Notes: generated by a model not told the origin, from the sequence alone. Numbered from the stretch's first letter, positions 50,979-59,686 are shown. The stretch: 64,000 bases of DNA from Streptomyces geranii (GCF_002954775.1 NZ_PJME01000006.1:1-64000); one strand, 5' to 3'. Translations and numbers: made by a program.

Positions 50979-52171
50979 GACGGCTTCCCCAGCTGCACGC
51001 GCCGGAACACCGGGCGTACGGTCACCGGCTTGGTGCGTACCTCGTCGTCGCCGAGGTGGGCCTCGAAGACGTAGTTGCCGAAGCCGAGTTCGATGGCCCA
51101 CTCGCTCTCGGGGTCGTCCCCGTCGATGTCGTCGGCCGGCCGCCGCAGCGGCTCCCGGCCGCCGCCTCCGCCGTCCTGTCCGTCCTCCCGGCACACGAAC
51201 TCGGCGGCGGCGTTGTCGCTGGCCGGGTCGCAGCCGACGTACACCGGGACGACCGGGGTGCCGGGGAGCCGGTGGAGGACGAAGACGGGGAGTTCGCCGA
51301 CCGAGGGGACCTGGACGCCCGCGACGGCTCCGGCGAAGCGCGGCTGGTGCATGAAGTGGTCGATCGCCGTGAGGAGTTGGGAGGTGTTGACGCGCCAGTC
51401 GCCCTCGGGGTCGTCGCTGGCGGCCCCGGCGAGGCTCTTCAGCAGGGCCTCGGTGAAGAGGCTGACCTGTCCGGGCCTGGCGTGCGAGCGGTCGCCGGAC
51501 AGGGTGGCGTAGTAGGGGATGTGGAAGCGCCGGGGCAGGTCCAGCGGGCGCGGGCCCGCGCCGAGCGGGGTGCGGCCGGCGAACCTCGTGCCCGAACTCT
51601 CGATCAGGACATCGGAGTTGGAGCGGCAGGCGTCGACGAAGAAGACCTGCTGGCCGGCCTTGCACCGCTTGAGGCCGTTCATCAGGCCCGCGAAGTCCAG
51701 TGCGCCGTTGAGGGGGTTGTGGTGGTCGGCGAAGATGTCGGCGGCGAGCAGGGCCATGTCCTCGCCCTGGGAGATGCCGTGGCCGCAGAAGTAGAAGAGC
51801 AGCCGGTTGTCGACGTGGGTGTCCCCCCGGTCGTACCAGTCGGCGACCGCGGTGACGATGTTGTCGATGGTGGCGTCGTCGATGTCGTGTCCGGTCCCGG
51901 TGCGGGGGTCGGTGAACGGCGTCGGACGCTCCTCGCCGAGCAGCAGGGCGACGCTGCCGAGGGGGCGTTCGGGGTCGTTGTACTCGGTGAGCAGCCAGGT
52001 GGCGAAGGCGCGGGCGGAGAGCGGGGGCGAGCTGAGCTGCCGCATTCCGTCGGAGTCGGCGACCGGTGACTCGCCGCCCGCGAGGTGCGGGTATCTGCCG
52101 ACGCCGACGACCAGCGCGTGGGTGCGGGGCGGGTCGGCCGCCTCTTCGAGATGGATCACTGAACCGGCCAT
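50975..52171 (-). CDS. Caspase-like (C14) peptidase
   Basis: A 398-residue protein with an N-terminal caspase-fold peptidase. The catalytic dyad is His131 in FYFCGHGIS and Cys182 in FFVDACRS. ALVVGVGRYPHL is the first strand and DDATIDNIVTAVADWY the following helix. The C-terminus (about 340-398) is a small beta-sandwich (ELGFGNYVFEAHLGDDEVRTKPVTVRP), and a Gly/Asp-rich linker lies at about 315-335. GGAGG precedes ATG 52171. It is the first gene of a three-gene operon. Bacterial caspases commonly execute proteolytic cell suicide or signal processing, and the target here is unknown. Confidence 0.9.
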   Translation of the reverse strand: MAGSVIHLEEAADPPRTHALVVGVGRYPHLAGGESPVADSDGMRQLSSPPLSARAFATWLLTEYNDPERPLGSVALLLGEERPTPFTDPRTGTGHDIDDATIDNIVTAVADWYDRGDTHVDNRLLFYFCGHGISQGEDMALLAADIFADHHNPLNGALDFAGLMNGLKRCKAGQQVFFVDACRSNSDVLIESSGTRFAGRTPLGAGPRPLDLPRRFHIPYYATLSGDRSHARPGQVSLFTEALLKSLAGAASDDPEGDWRVNTSQLLTAIDHFMHQPRFAGAVAGVQVPSVGELPVFVLHRLPGTPVVPVYVGCDPASDNAAAEFVCREDGQDGGGGGREPLRRPADDIDGDDPESEWAIELGFGNYVFEAHLGDDEVRTKPVTVRPVFRRVQLGKPS

Positions 52172-52299
52172 GGATCCTCCGGAACACCACGGCTCCCGAG
52201 CATGCCCGCGGGCAGTATTTCTCCTACTATATTTCTTTAAGGCGGCTATGTCCTGGCATACGCCGGGGACGGCCGACGTCAGCGAACGCGAGGCCCGCC
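52172..52299. promoter_or_regulatory. AT-rich divergent promoter between caspase and DUF2235 genes
   Basis: The gap holds an unusually AT-rich stretch at about 52214-52240, including TATTTCT twice (52216-52222 and 52230-52236) with a 14-bp period, and TATATT. In DNA of over 70% GC this stands out and probably marks a shared divergent promoter. No clear -35/-10 pair could be fixed. Confidence 0.5.
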
Positions 52300-53361
52300 A
52301 TGGCCAAGAACCTCGTCATCTGCCTGGACGGCACGGGCAACCAGCTGCGGGCGAAGGGCAACACGAACGTCGTGCGGCTCTACGAGATGCTGGACCTCTC
52401 CGATCCCGCCAGGCAGCTCGCGTACTACGACCCCGGGGTCGGCACCTTCTCCTCGGCGGGCGCCTGGACGGCCTTCGGCCGCAAACTGTCGAAGCTCTTC
52501 GGGCTCGCCTTCGGCTCCGGGCTGCGGGTCAACCTCGCGGAGGCGTACACCTATCTGATGCGGCACTACCGACCCGGCGACCACATCTATGTGTTCGGCT
52601 TCAGCCGGGGCGCGTACACGGCCCGGGCGCTCACCGGGATGCTCAAGGCGGTCGGTCTGCTGCGGCCCGGTATGGAGAACCTGGTGCCGTACGCCGTGTC
52701 GGTCTACGCCAGGAACAAGAACCTGAGCGCCGCCGACTGGGCCCAACTGCACCATTTCGCGGGCACGTTCAGTATCAAGGCGGAGGGCAGGACCGGGATC
52801 CCCGTCGAGTACCTGGGCATCTGGGACTCCGTGAAGGCGGCCGGCATCCTGCGCTGGAACCTGCGCTGGCCGCACACCCGCCAACTCCCGAACGCCGACC
52901 GGGTCCGGCACGCCGTCGCCATCGACGAGAAGCGCACGCCCTACCGGGAGTACCTGGTGACGCCGGGCGAGCGGCCCGCGCTGCCGGACGGGGTCGAGCA
53001 GGTGTGGTTCGCGGGGGTGCACTCGGACGTCGGCGGCACCTTCGAGGACGATCACCGGCTGGCGAGCATCGCCCTCAAGTGGGTCGTGGACGGCGCGCTG
53101 GGCCCCGACGGCAAGGGGCTGTTGCTGAGACCCGGGGCGTACCGGCGCGAGGTGACGCTCGACCCCGGGTTCGCGCTGGGCAAGGTGCACCGGATGGGCT
53201 GGGTCTGGGCGCTGCTGACGTACCGGCGCCGTCGGCTGCCCCCTCAGGTCCGGGTGCACGCGAGCGTCCGGGCCCGGGCGGAGGAGTTCCAGGACTACGG
53301 TTCCCGCATCCCGGGGACGGCGCCCTGGGCGGACGAGGACTGGCTCACCGCCCGGGGATGA
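52300..53361 (+). CDS. DUF2235 alpha/beta hydrolase (Tle1-like)
   Basis: A 353-residue hydrolase. The N-terminal signature is VICLDGTGN, and the nucleophile elbow FGFSRGAYTARAL carries Ser102. GIWDSV and VWFAGVHSDVGG supply the likely Asp and His. These features match DUF2235, the fold of Tle1 phospholipase effectors. It has no signal peptide, so it would act in the cytosol or be delivered by a partner. It is divergent from the caspase operon, sharing a 128-bp AT-rich gap. A membrane-damaging effector role in the same system is inference. Housekeeping lipid turnover is the alternative. Confidence 0.87.
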   Translation: MAKNLVICLDGTGNQLRAKGNTNVVRLYEMLDLSDPARQLAYYDPGVGTFSSAGAWTAFGRKLSKLFGLAFGSGLRVNLAEAYTYLMRHYRPGDHIYVFGFSRGAYTARALTGMLKAVGLLRPGMENLVPYAVSVYARNKNLSAADWAQLHHFAGTFSIKAEGRTGIPVEYLGIWDSVKAAGILRWNLRWPHTRQLPNADRVRHAVAIDEKRTPYREYLVTPGERPALPDGVEQVWFAGVHSDVGGTFEDDHRLASIALKWVVDGALGPDGKGLLLRPGAYRREVTLDPGFALGKVHRMGWVWALLTYRRRRLPPQVRVHASVRARAEEFQDYGSRIPGTAPWADEDWLTARG

Positions 53362-53409
53362 CGGTCCGCCCGGACTCCCCCGGCGAGCACTTCCGACTCC
53401 CCCTCCCCG

Positions 53410-54066
53410 TCAGGTGAGTTCGAGTACGCCTCGGCGTACGGCCTCCGTGACCGCCGCCGCCCTGTTGTCGACCTTGAGCTTGCGGTAGACGCGCACGAGG
53501 TGGGTCTTGACCGTGGCCTCGCTGAGGAACAGGGCCTCGGCGATGGCCCGGTTGCCGAGCCCCTCGGCCAGCAGCCGTACGACCTCGATCTCGCGCCCGC
53601 TCAACTCGCGCTCCGGGTCGACCACTTGGCCGACGAGCGCCCCGACGGCCTCCGGTGCCAGGCCCAGTGCCCCGGCGGCGGCCCCGCGCACCGCGCGGAA
53701 CAGCTCCTCCGGCGGCCCCGCCTTGAGGACGTAGCCCCGGGCGCCCGCCTCCAACGCCCGTACCACCTCGGCCCGTCCGGCATAGCTGGTCAGCATCACC
53801 ACGGCCACGCCGGGCGCCTCGGCGGCGAGCCTGCGGATGGCCTCGATGCCGTCGATCCCGGCGCCCCGGCCGCCGAACCGGAGGTCCATCAGCGCGACGT
53901 CGGGACGCGTCCGGACGACCAGTTCGACCGCTTCCTCGCCGCTGCCCGCCTCGGCGATCACGTCGAGGTCCGGTTCGCCGTCCAGGAGGGCGCGCAGTCC
54001 GGCCCGTACGACGGCGTGGTCGTCGGCGATGACGACCCGCAGCGGTCCGGCCGCCTCCGCCGTCAT
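53410..54066 (-). CDS. NarL/LuxR-type response regulator
   Basis: A 218-residue response regulator. The receiver domain has the acidic pocket IADDHAVVRAG and phosphoacceptor Asp in VALMDLRFGG. TSYAGRAEVVRALEAGARGYVLKAG completes it. The C-terminal LuxR-type HTH is ELSGREIEVVRLLAEGLGNRAIAEALFLSEATVKTHLVRVYRKL. Its ATG overlaps the kinase stop as ATGA, so the two are coupled. It converges on DUF2235 with a 48-nt gap. Target genes are unknown. Confidence 0.93.
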   Translation of the reverse strand: MTAEAAGPLRVVIADDHAVVRAGLRALLDGEPDLDVIAEAGSGEEAVELVVRTRPDVALMDLRFGGRGAGIDGIEAIRRLAAEAPGVAVVMLTSYAGRAEVVRALEAGARGYVLKAGPPEELFRAVRGAAAGALGLAPEAVGALVGQVVDPERELSGREIEVVRLLAEGLGNRAIAEALFLSEATVKTHLVRVYRKLKVDNRAAAVTEAVRRGVLELT

Positions 54067-55304
54067 CCGACGGCCGCCGTGGGGACGGGCACTGCGGTGG
54101 GCTGCGGGCGGGGTCGGGCGGAGAGTGTGGCGCGGACGCGGGTGCCCCGGCCCGGTTCGCCGCGGACGTCCAGGTCGCCGCCGTACTCGCGCAGCCTGGC
54201 CCGTGCGGCGGGCAGGCCGAAGCCGCGGCCCGGGGTCTGCGCGGTGCGGGCGAAGGTCTCGGCCGGGTCGAAGCCGACGCCGTCGTCGCTGACTTCGAGG
54301 TCCACCCGGTCGGGCCGCCGACTGAGGGTGACCTGCACGTTCACCGCGCGGGCGTGTTCGCGGACGTTGGCCAGCGTGCTCTGGGCGACCCGGAACAGGG
54401 TGGTGGCCGCGTGTTCGTCGAGGACGGGCTGGGGGTCGCCGACCGACCGGAACCGCACCCGCGCCGCCGTGCCGTCGGCCTGGGAGCGGGCGCACAGGAC
54501 GCGCAGCGCGCCTTCGAGGCCGGTCTCGGCGACGGCGGACGGGGTGAGGTCGCCGATCATGCGGCGGGTCTCGGTGAGGTTGGTGCCCAGGCCGTCGGCG
54601 ACCGCCCGCACCCGGGTGCGGGCCACGTCGGGGCGGTCGTCCCAGTCGCGTTCGGCGGCCTGGAGCAGCATCAGCCCGCCCGCGAGTTCCTGGGCGAGCG
54701 TGTCGTGCAGATCGCGGGCGATGCGCGTCCGCTCGTCCAGCACACCGGCCCGGCGCTGCTGCCGGGCGACGAGGTCCCGGGTGTCGCGCAGCTCCTCGAC
54801 GAGACGGCGGCGCACCTCGGCGTCCCGCTGCTGGGCGCGGTAGAGGGCGACCGTGCCCCAGACGGCCGCCACCGGCACCAGTACGACGTCCGGCACGAAC
54901 CGCCCGCTCGCCTCGACCAGGGCGACGACGAGGACGACGGTGATCACGGCGAGCGTGGCCCCCGCGGACCGCCGCCCGAGCACCCGCTGCGCCGCACAGG
55001 CCAGCGGCAGGGCGCACCACACATAGGCGGAGGTCAGCACGTCCGGGACGAGGAAGAGCAGCGTCCCCCAGAGCAGGAGCAGCGAGGGAATCCACGCCCC
55101 TCGCCCGACCGCCCCGAGCCGCTCCCACAGGACGAGTCCGGCCGCGTAGGTGAGCGCGAGCAGCCCGCTGACGGTGGCGACGTACCAGCACAGCGGGCTG
55201 TTCAGCCGGGCGAGCTGGAGCAGCGCGGAGGCGACGACGACGAAGAACGCCAGGTGCGACACATGCTCCAGCGTGGGCCGACTCCCACGAAAACGGTCGA
55301 GCAC
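54063..55304 (-). CDS. Sensor histidine kinase (HisKA_3)
   Basis: A 413-residue kinase. Five or six hydrophobic segments fill residues about 15-150. A linker and the dimerisation/phosphoacceptor helix with His in RTRIARDLHDTLAQELAG follow. The ATPase domain has TLFRVAQSTLANVREHA (N-box), SDDGVGFDP (G1) and GRGFGLPAARARL (G2). The GTG start has GGGAG 7 nt upstream. It is cognate to the following NarL-type regulator. The signal is probably sensed in or at the membrane, as no large extracellular domain is present. Confidence 0.93.
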   Translation of the reverse strand: MLDRFRGSRPTLEHVSHLAFFVVVASALLQLARLNSPLCWYVATVSGLLALTYAAGLVLWERLGAVGRGAWIPSLLLLWGTLLFLVPDVLTSAYVWCALPLACAAQRVLGRRSAGATLAVITVVLVVALVEASGRFVPDVVLVPVAAVWGTVALYRAQQRDAEVRRRLVEELRDTRDLVARQQRRAGVLDERTRIARDLHDTLAQELAGGLMLLQAAERDWDDRPDVARTRVRAVADGLGTNLTETRRMIGDLTPSAVAETGLEGALRVLCARSQADGTAARVRFRSVGDPQPVLDEHAATTLFRVAQSTLANVREHARAVNVQVTLSRRPDRVDLEVSDDGVGFDPAETFARTAQTPGRGFGLPAARARLREYGGDLDVRGEPGRGTRVRATLSARPRPQPTAVPVPTAAVG

Positions 55305-55421
55305 GGCAGGTCTCCCAGGGCGGACTTGATCAATCGAACAAGGACCCGATCCTATCGACCGCCTGTATGACCCGTGTGAGGGGCGCGATCAGCACCCACC
55401 GGCCCGCAGCCGAGTACCCGC

Positions 55422-56573
55422 CTACGCCCCGGGGTGCAACCCCAACCACCCGGGCGTCGGATCGCCCTTCACCTCACCGAAGTACAGAGCGAACGTCTGC
55501 TTCCACCGCTCGATCCCCGCCCGGTCCGCCATGAACCGGGGGAACCCGTCGAGATGGGCGTTCGGATACGTCCAGACCGGCTTCAGCCCGCCCGCCGGAG
55601 CGACATCCGTCCGCACCGACCAGCCGTTGAACGCGCTCTGCTGCTGAGCGGCCGACAGCTGCCAGTTGAGGTACAGCTTCGCGGCCGTCGTGTTCCTGCC
55701 CGCCTTGAGGATCGCCGCCCGCTGGCCCCAGGCCATGAAGGGGTGCCCCTCGGCGACGGCCCAGCGGGACGCCGCCGTGGACGGTGCCACGAGCGAGCCC
55801 GAGCCGCCGACGCCGAGCGCCTTCTGGCCGCCGGCGACGGCCAGTCCGGGCGTGTGGCTGCCCCGGGCGAAGCGGACGTCCTGGGTGGCGAACCTGGCGG
55901 CCCAGTCCCAGCCGTAGTGGTCGACGTAGAGCTTGAAGAGGTAGAGGACGGCGTCGTCGTCGTGCGGGTACGACGACGCGATCCGGCCCTTCCACTTCGG
56001 GTCGACGAGGTCGAGCGGGGACTTGGGGACGTCGGCGCCGACCGCGGCGACGTTGTACGAGTAGCTGAAGCCGATCACCGCGATGGCGGTCCAGGCGCCG
56101 TGCCGGTCCTTGAGGCCGTCGTACACCTTGGAGAAGCCCGCCGGCTTGTAGTGGAGCAGTCGGCCCTGTTCCTTCCAGCGGGTGAAGTCCTGGAGCGTCT
56201 GGAGCTGGACGACGTCGGGGACGAGGGTGTCGGTCGCGAACTGGTTGTCGACGCGGACGTCGTGGTACTTGCTGTAGTCCACGACGACCTTGAGGTCGAT
56301 CTCGGGGAAGCGGGCGGCGAAACCGGCCCGGATCCCGTTGCCCTGGCCGTCGATGTCGCCGCCCGCGTAGATGACGAGCTTCCCGCCCTCGGCGAGCGCG
56401 GCCTTGTACAGCTCGTCGAGGGTCCGGGTCTCCTCGGCGCCGCCCGCCGGGCGGGAGCCGGTGGTGGCCGGGGCCGCGGCGGCGGCGGTCCCGGTGGCAC
56501 CGAGAGCGCCGACGCCGAGGGCCGCTCCGGCTCCGGTGGCGAGTACACGTCGTCTGCTGAGGAAGCTGGACAC
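55422..56573 (-). CDS. Tat-exported extracellular solute-binding protein (orphan)
   Basis: A 383-residue type-II periplasmic-binding protein with a twin-arginine signal (SFLSRRRVLATGAGAALGVGALG). The mature part includes ALAEGGKLVIYAGGDIDGQGNGIRAGFAARFPEIDLKVVVDYS, and resembles iron(III)/thiamine/polyamine binding proteins. GTG 56573 is chosen with GAGG 8 nt upstream. No permease or ATPase gene is adjacent, so its transporter must be elsewhere or it serves another function. A 28-bp palindrome lies 120-147 nt upstream. Confidence 0.85.
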   Translation of the reverse strand: MSSFLSRRRVLATGAGAALGVGALGATGTAAAAAPATTGSRPAGGAEETRTLDELYKAALAEGGKLVIYAGGDIDGQGNGIRAGFAARFPEIDLKVVVDYSKYHDVRVDNQFATDTLVPDVVQLQTLQDFTRWKEQGRLLHYKPAGFSKVYDGLKDRHGAWTAIAVIGFSYSYNVAAVGADVPKSPLDLVDPKWKGRIASSYPHDDDAVLYLFKLYVDHYGWDWAARFATQDVRFARGSHTPGLAVAGGQKALGVGGSGSLVAPSTAASRWAVAEGHPFMAWGQRAAILKAGRNTTAAKLYLNWQLSAAQQQSAFNGWSVRTDVAPAGGLKPVWTYPNAHLDGFPRFMADRAGIERWKQTFALYFGEVKGDPTPGWLGLHPGA

Positions 56574-56692
56574 TCTGCGGGCCTCTCTGATGGGGGGAAG
56601 TTCTCCTGGGGGGTCTTCGGCTCGATCCTGACGCGGGCGAGAGGGTGTCCGCGTCGGCTGTACGGAGCGTGGCGGCGGGCGGCCGGACGAAT

Positions 56693-56720
56693 CCCCGTTC
56701 AACCGATCGGTTGAACGGGG
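56693..56720. promoter_or_regulatory. 28-bp perfect palindrome with AACCGATCGGTT core
   Basis: Perfectly symmetric about 56706/56707, with outer CCCCGTTC/GAACGGGG arms and the inner core AACCGATCGGTT shared with sites at 44958, 48075 and 48110. It lies between the oxidase 3' end and the solute-binding gene. A TetR-type operator is likeliest, since a zero-loop hairpin is a poor terminator. Confidence 0.75.
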
Positions 56721-56753
56721 GCCATCACGAGGCGGGCGGGAGCGGCGGGCCGG

Positions 56754-57911
56754 TCAGAGCGCCTGGAGGGCCTCGGGGACCAGGTCGGCGAGGGACGGGT
56801 AGCCGTCCACCGCCATGATCAGGTCGGCCTCGGCGAGCAGGGACCGCAGGACGTGGACGATGCCGTCGGTGCCGCCGAGGGCGCAGCCGTAGGCGTACGG
56901 GCGGCCGATGCCGACCGCTGTCGCGCCCAGGGCGAGGGCCTTGACGATGTCGGCGCCGCCCCGGACTCCGGAGTCGAAGAGGACCGGCAGTCCGTCCGCC
57001 GCCTCGACGACGCCGGGCAGGGCGGCCAGCGCGGGGAGGCCGCCGTTGGCCTGCCGGCCGCCGTGGTTGGAGCAGTACAGGGCGTCCACTCCGGCGTCGC
57101 GGGCCCGGCGGGCGTCCTCGGGGTGGCAGATGCCCTTGAGGATCAGGGGGAGGTCGGTCAGTGTGCGCAGCCAGTCGAGGTCGTCCCAGGTGAGCGGGTT
57201 GCCGAAGATCTGGGTCCACTGGAGGATCGCGGACTGCGGGTCCTCCTCGGGCGGCCGGGCGAGCGTGGCCCGGAAGGCGGGGTCGGTCAGGTAGTTGGCG
57301 AGGCAGTGGCCGCGCAGCTGGGGGAAGTTGGCCGTCGCGAGGTCTCTCGGGCGCCAGCCGGTGATCCAGGTGTCGAGGGTGACGACGATGCCCCGGTACC
57401 CGGCCCGCTCGGCGCGCTGGACGAGGCTCTCGGCGATGCTCCGGTCGGTCGGGGTGTAGAGCTGGAAGTAGCCCGGGGTGTCGCCGAGTTGGGCGGCCAC
57501 GTCCTCCAGCGGGTCGACGGAGAGCGTGGAGGCGACCATCGGCACGCCGGTACGGGCGGCGGCGCGGGCGGTTGCCAGGTCGCCGTGGCCGTCCTGGGCG
57601 CACAGGCCGATGACGCCGACCGGCGCGAGGAACACCGGCGACGGCAGGGTCGTACCGAACAGCTCGACGGTCAGGTCGCGTTGGGCCGCGCCGACGAGCA
57701 TGCGCGGGATCAGTCCCCAGCGGGCGAAGGCGGCGACGTTGGCGCGCTGGGTGTGCTCGTCGCCCGCGCCCCCGGCGACGTACGACCACACGGAGGGCGG
57801 GAGCGCGGCGCGGGCGCGCTCTTCCAACTCGGCGAACTCCATGGGGAAGGACGGGAGAACACCGCCCAGGCCGCCCAGGTAGATCTCGTTCTGGTAGTCG
57901 GCGAACGCCAT
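56754..57911 (-). CDS. FMN-dependent alpha-hydroxy-acid oxidase (lactate 2-monooxygenase-like)
   Basis: A 385-residue TIM-barrel flavoenzyme. The N-terminal region is [17 protein letters not shown], and the FMN site includes [24 protein letters not shown]. The catalytic His/Arg motif is [13 protein letters not shown], and the C-terminal phosphate loop is [32 protein letters not shown]. It should oxidise lactate or another 2-hydroxy acid using oxygen. The TetR gene at 57945-58547 lies 33 nt upstream on the same strand, so they may be cotranscribed. Exact substrate and product type are uncertain. Confidence 0.9.
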   Translation of the reverse strand: MAFADYQNEIYLGGLGGVLPSFPMEFAELEERARAALPPSVWSYVAGGAGDEHTQRANVAAFARWGLIPRMLVGAAQRDLTVELFGTTLPSPVFLAPVGVIGLCAQDGHGDLATARAAARTGVPMVASTLSVDPLEDVAAQLGDTPGYFQLYTPTDRSIAESLVQRAERAGYRGIVVTLDTWITGWRPRDLATANFPQLRGHCLANYLTDPAFRATLARPPEEDPQSAILQWTQIFGNPLTWDDLDWLRTLTDLPLILKGICHPEDARRARDAGVDALYCSNHGGRQANGGLPALAALPGVVEAADGLPVLFDSGVRGGADIVKALALGATAVGIGRPYAYGCALGGTDGIVHVLRSLLAEADLIMAVDGYPSLADLVPEALQAL

Positions 57912-57944
57912 GCGGGCGGCTCCCTTTCCCTCAGGTCGAGCGGC

Positions 57945-58547
57945 TCAGACGGCCCGTGGCCGGGCGTGCAGGAGTAGGTGGTCGGCGAGCAGTTCCAGCG
58001 CGGCCTGGCTGTCGTCGGTGTCGCGGTCGACGAGCCAGATCATGTTGAGGCCGTCGATCGTCGAGAGGACGTAGCGCGCGAGCACCGGCACGGGCCGCGT
58101 CCACTCGATCCCGGCGTTGTCGGCGGCGAGTTCGAGCAGCGAGGCGAAGGCGCGCAGGAAGATCTCGTACTGCTTCCCGGCGACGTCCTCGAAGCCGGGG
58201 TTGCGCAGCGCGTACTGGGTGAGTTCGTAACTGATCTGGTGCTCGCCGGGGTTGGCCTCGAAGCCCTTCCAGAAGGCGTGCAGGCTGTCGAGGACGCTGT
58301 CGCGGATGTCCTTGTGCGGGGCGAACAGGCCGCGCACCTCGGCGACGTACCGCTCGGTGAGGGTCTCCGTGACGAGTTCGAGGAGCTGGGCCCTGGACTC
58401 GAAGCAGTAGTGGAAGGCACCGAGGGTCATGCCCGCCTCGGTGACCACCGCGCGGGTGGTGGCCTTGGCGACGCCGTCGCGCGCCATGACCCGGATGGCC
58501 GCTTCGAGCAGCTCCGCCCTCCGGTCGCTCGCCGCCATGCGGGGCAC
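57945..58547 (-). CDS. TetR family regulator
   Basis: A 200-residue TetR protein with HTH VAKATTRAVVTEAGMTLGAFHYCFESRAQLLELV and a C-terminal ligand domain. GTG 58547 has AGGAG 5 nt upstream, and ATG 58538 is the alternative. It is divergent from the SMP-30 operon, and the gap contains a perfect 13-bp inverted repeat with a 15-nt centre. It likely represses that operon and itself, and possibly the oxidase behind it. Confidence 0.9.
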   Translation of the reverse strand: MPRMAASDRRAELLEAAIRVMARDGVAKATTRAVVTEAGMTLGAFHYCFESRAQLLELVTETLTERYVAEVRGLFAPHKDIRDSVLDSLHAFWKGFEANPGEHQISYELTQYALRNPGFEDVAGKQYEIFLRAFASLLELAADNAGIEWTRPVPVLARYVLSTIDGLNMIWLVDRDTDDSQAALELLADHLLLHARPRAV

Positions 58548-58611
58548 GCGTTCTCCTCTGCGCAGGGGTCTCACCTGTTGGTTCGGCCGTCAGGATAGCC
58601 AACCGTCCCGG

Positions 58612-58652
58612 CAGAAGTAAGTCAGCTGTCCAGGACGCTTGACTTACTTCTG
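58612..58652. promoter_or_regulatory. 13-bp inverted repeat, TetR operator candidate
   Basis: CAGAAGTAAGTCA (58612-58624) and TGACTTACTTCTG (58640-58652) are exact inverted copies with a 15-nt spacer. The right arm includes a TTGACT -35-like hexamer for the SMP-30 gene. A TATCCT -10-like hexamer for the TetR gene lies at 58597-58592 on the other strand. Confidence 0.8.
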
Positions 58653-58711
58653 TCGTTTGGGCCACGGTAGCGGAAGACGAACGCCGGGCAGGAGCAGCCT
58701 CAGGAGGCAGG

Positions 58712-59686
58712 GTGCGAGCGAAGGCCACAGTCGTCCTGGACGGCTACGGCGTCCTGGAGTCACTGCGCTGGCACGACGACGCCCTGTGGTTCTGCGACCT
58801 CGCGCACGGGACGGTGCACCGCTGGGACACCCGGGGCGAGCCGGAGACGGTGCTGGAGGTGCCGGGCCGGGCGGGTGGCCTGGGCTGGCTGCCGGACGGA
58901 CGGCTGCTGGTCGTGTCCATGGACGAGCACCGCGTGTACCGGCGGGAGCCGGACGGCTCGCTCGTCGTGCACGCCGATCTGTCGGACATCGCCGGGGGTC
59001 CGGCCAACGACATGTTCGTCGACCGGCTGGGCCGGGCCTACGTCGGCAACTTCGGCTTCGACTACCACGGCTTCGTCCGCGAGCGGCCCAACTCGATGCT
59101 CTACATCCCGCCCGGACCGCCGACGACAGCTGTCGCCTGTTTCTCCCCCGAGGGTGAACTGCTGGGCCTGAGCGAGCCGTTGGTGTTCCCGAACGGCATG
59201 TTCGCGCTCGACGACGAGTCCACGCTCCTGGTCGCCGAGACCCTCGCGATGCGCCTCACCGCGCTCCCGATTCTCCCCGACGGCCGGCTGGGCCCGCCCC
59301 GCCCCTGGGCCCCGCTGATCCCCGCCGCCCTGTGGTCGTCCCTCAACCACCCCGGGCTCCTGGGCCGGATCACCCGGCGGGTCTCGGCCCTCCTCGACCA
59401 CCGCGCCATCGCGGACCGTTCGGCAAGCCCGATCGCCCCCGACGGCATCGCACCCGGCCGCGACGGTACGGCGTGGGTCGCCAACGCGCTGCGCGGCGAG
59501 TGCGTCCGGGTCGGACCGGGCGGCGCGATCCTCGACCGCGTCGCCACGAGCCAGCCCACGCTGAGCTGCCTGGTCGCGGGCCCGGACGGCAACACCCTGT
59601 ACGCGGCGACGACACCGACCGACGACCCGCAGCGCGCGGCGGGGCTGGGCGGATCGCGGCTGGAGGCGTACGTCCTGCCGTCCTGA
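58712..59686 (+). CDS. SMP-30/gluconolactonase-like protein
   Basis: A 324-residue six-bladed propeller of the SMP-30/gluconolactonase family. Likely metal ligands are Glu in GVLESLRW, Asn in GGPANDMFVD and VFPNGMF, and Asp in APDGIAPGRDGTAWV. It should hydrolyse a lactone or other ester in the cytosol. GTG 58712 has GGAGG 4 nt upstream. It is the first gene of an operon with a small ORF, two SDRs and a PLP enzyme, under a divergent TetR regulator. Confidence 0.88.
   Translation: MRAKATVVLDGYGVLESLRWHDDALWFCDLAHGTVHRWDTRGEPETVLEVPGRAGGLGWLPDGRLLVVSMDEHRVYRREPDGSLVVHADLSDIAGGPANDMFVDRLGRAYVGNFGFDYHGFVRERPNSMLYIPPGPPTTAVACFSPEGELLGLSEPLVFPNGMFALDDESTLLVAETLAMRLTALPILPDGRLGPPRPWAPLIPAALWSSLNHPGLLGRITRRVSALLDHRAIADRSASPIAPDGIAPGRDGTAWVANALRGECVRVGPGGAILDRVATSQPTLSCLVAGPDGNTLYAATTPTDDPQRAAGLGGSRLEAYVLPS

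Noticed and set aside
49689..52190. A single 833-codon minus-strand frame covering the caspase region
   Set aside because: Only its C-terminal half is real protein. The upstream part is the wrong frame of the caspase gene, which has its own start and catalytic motifs.
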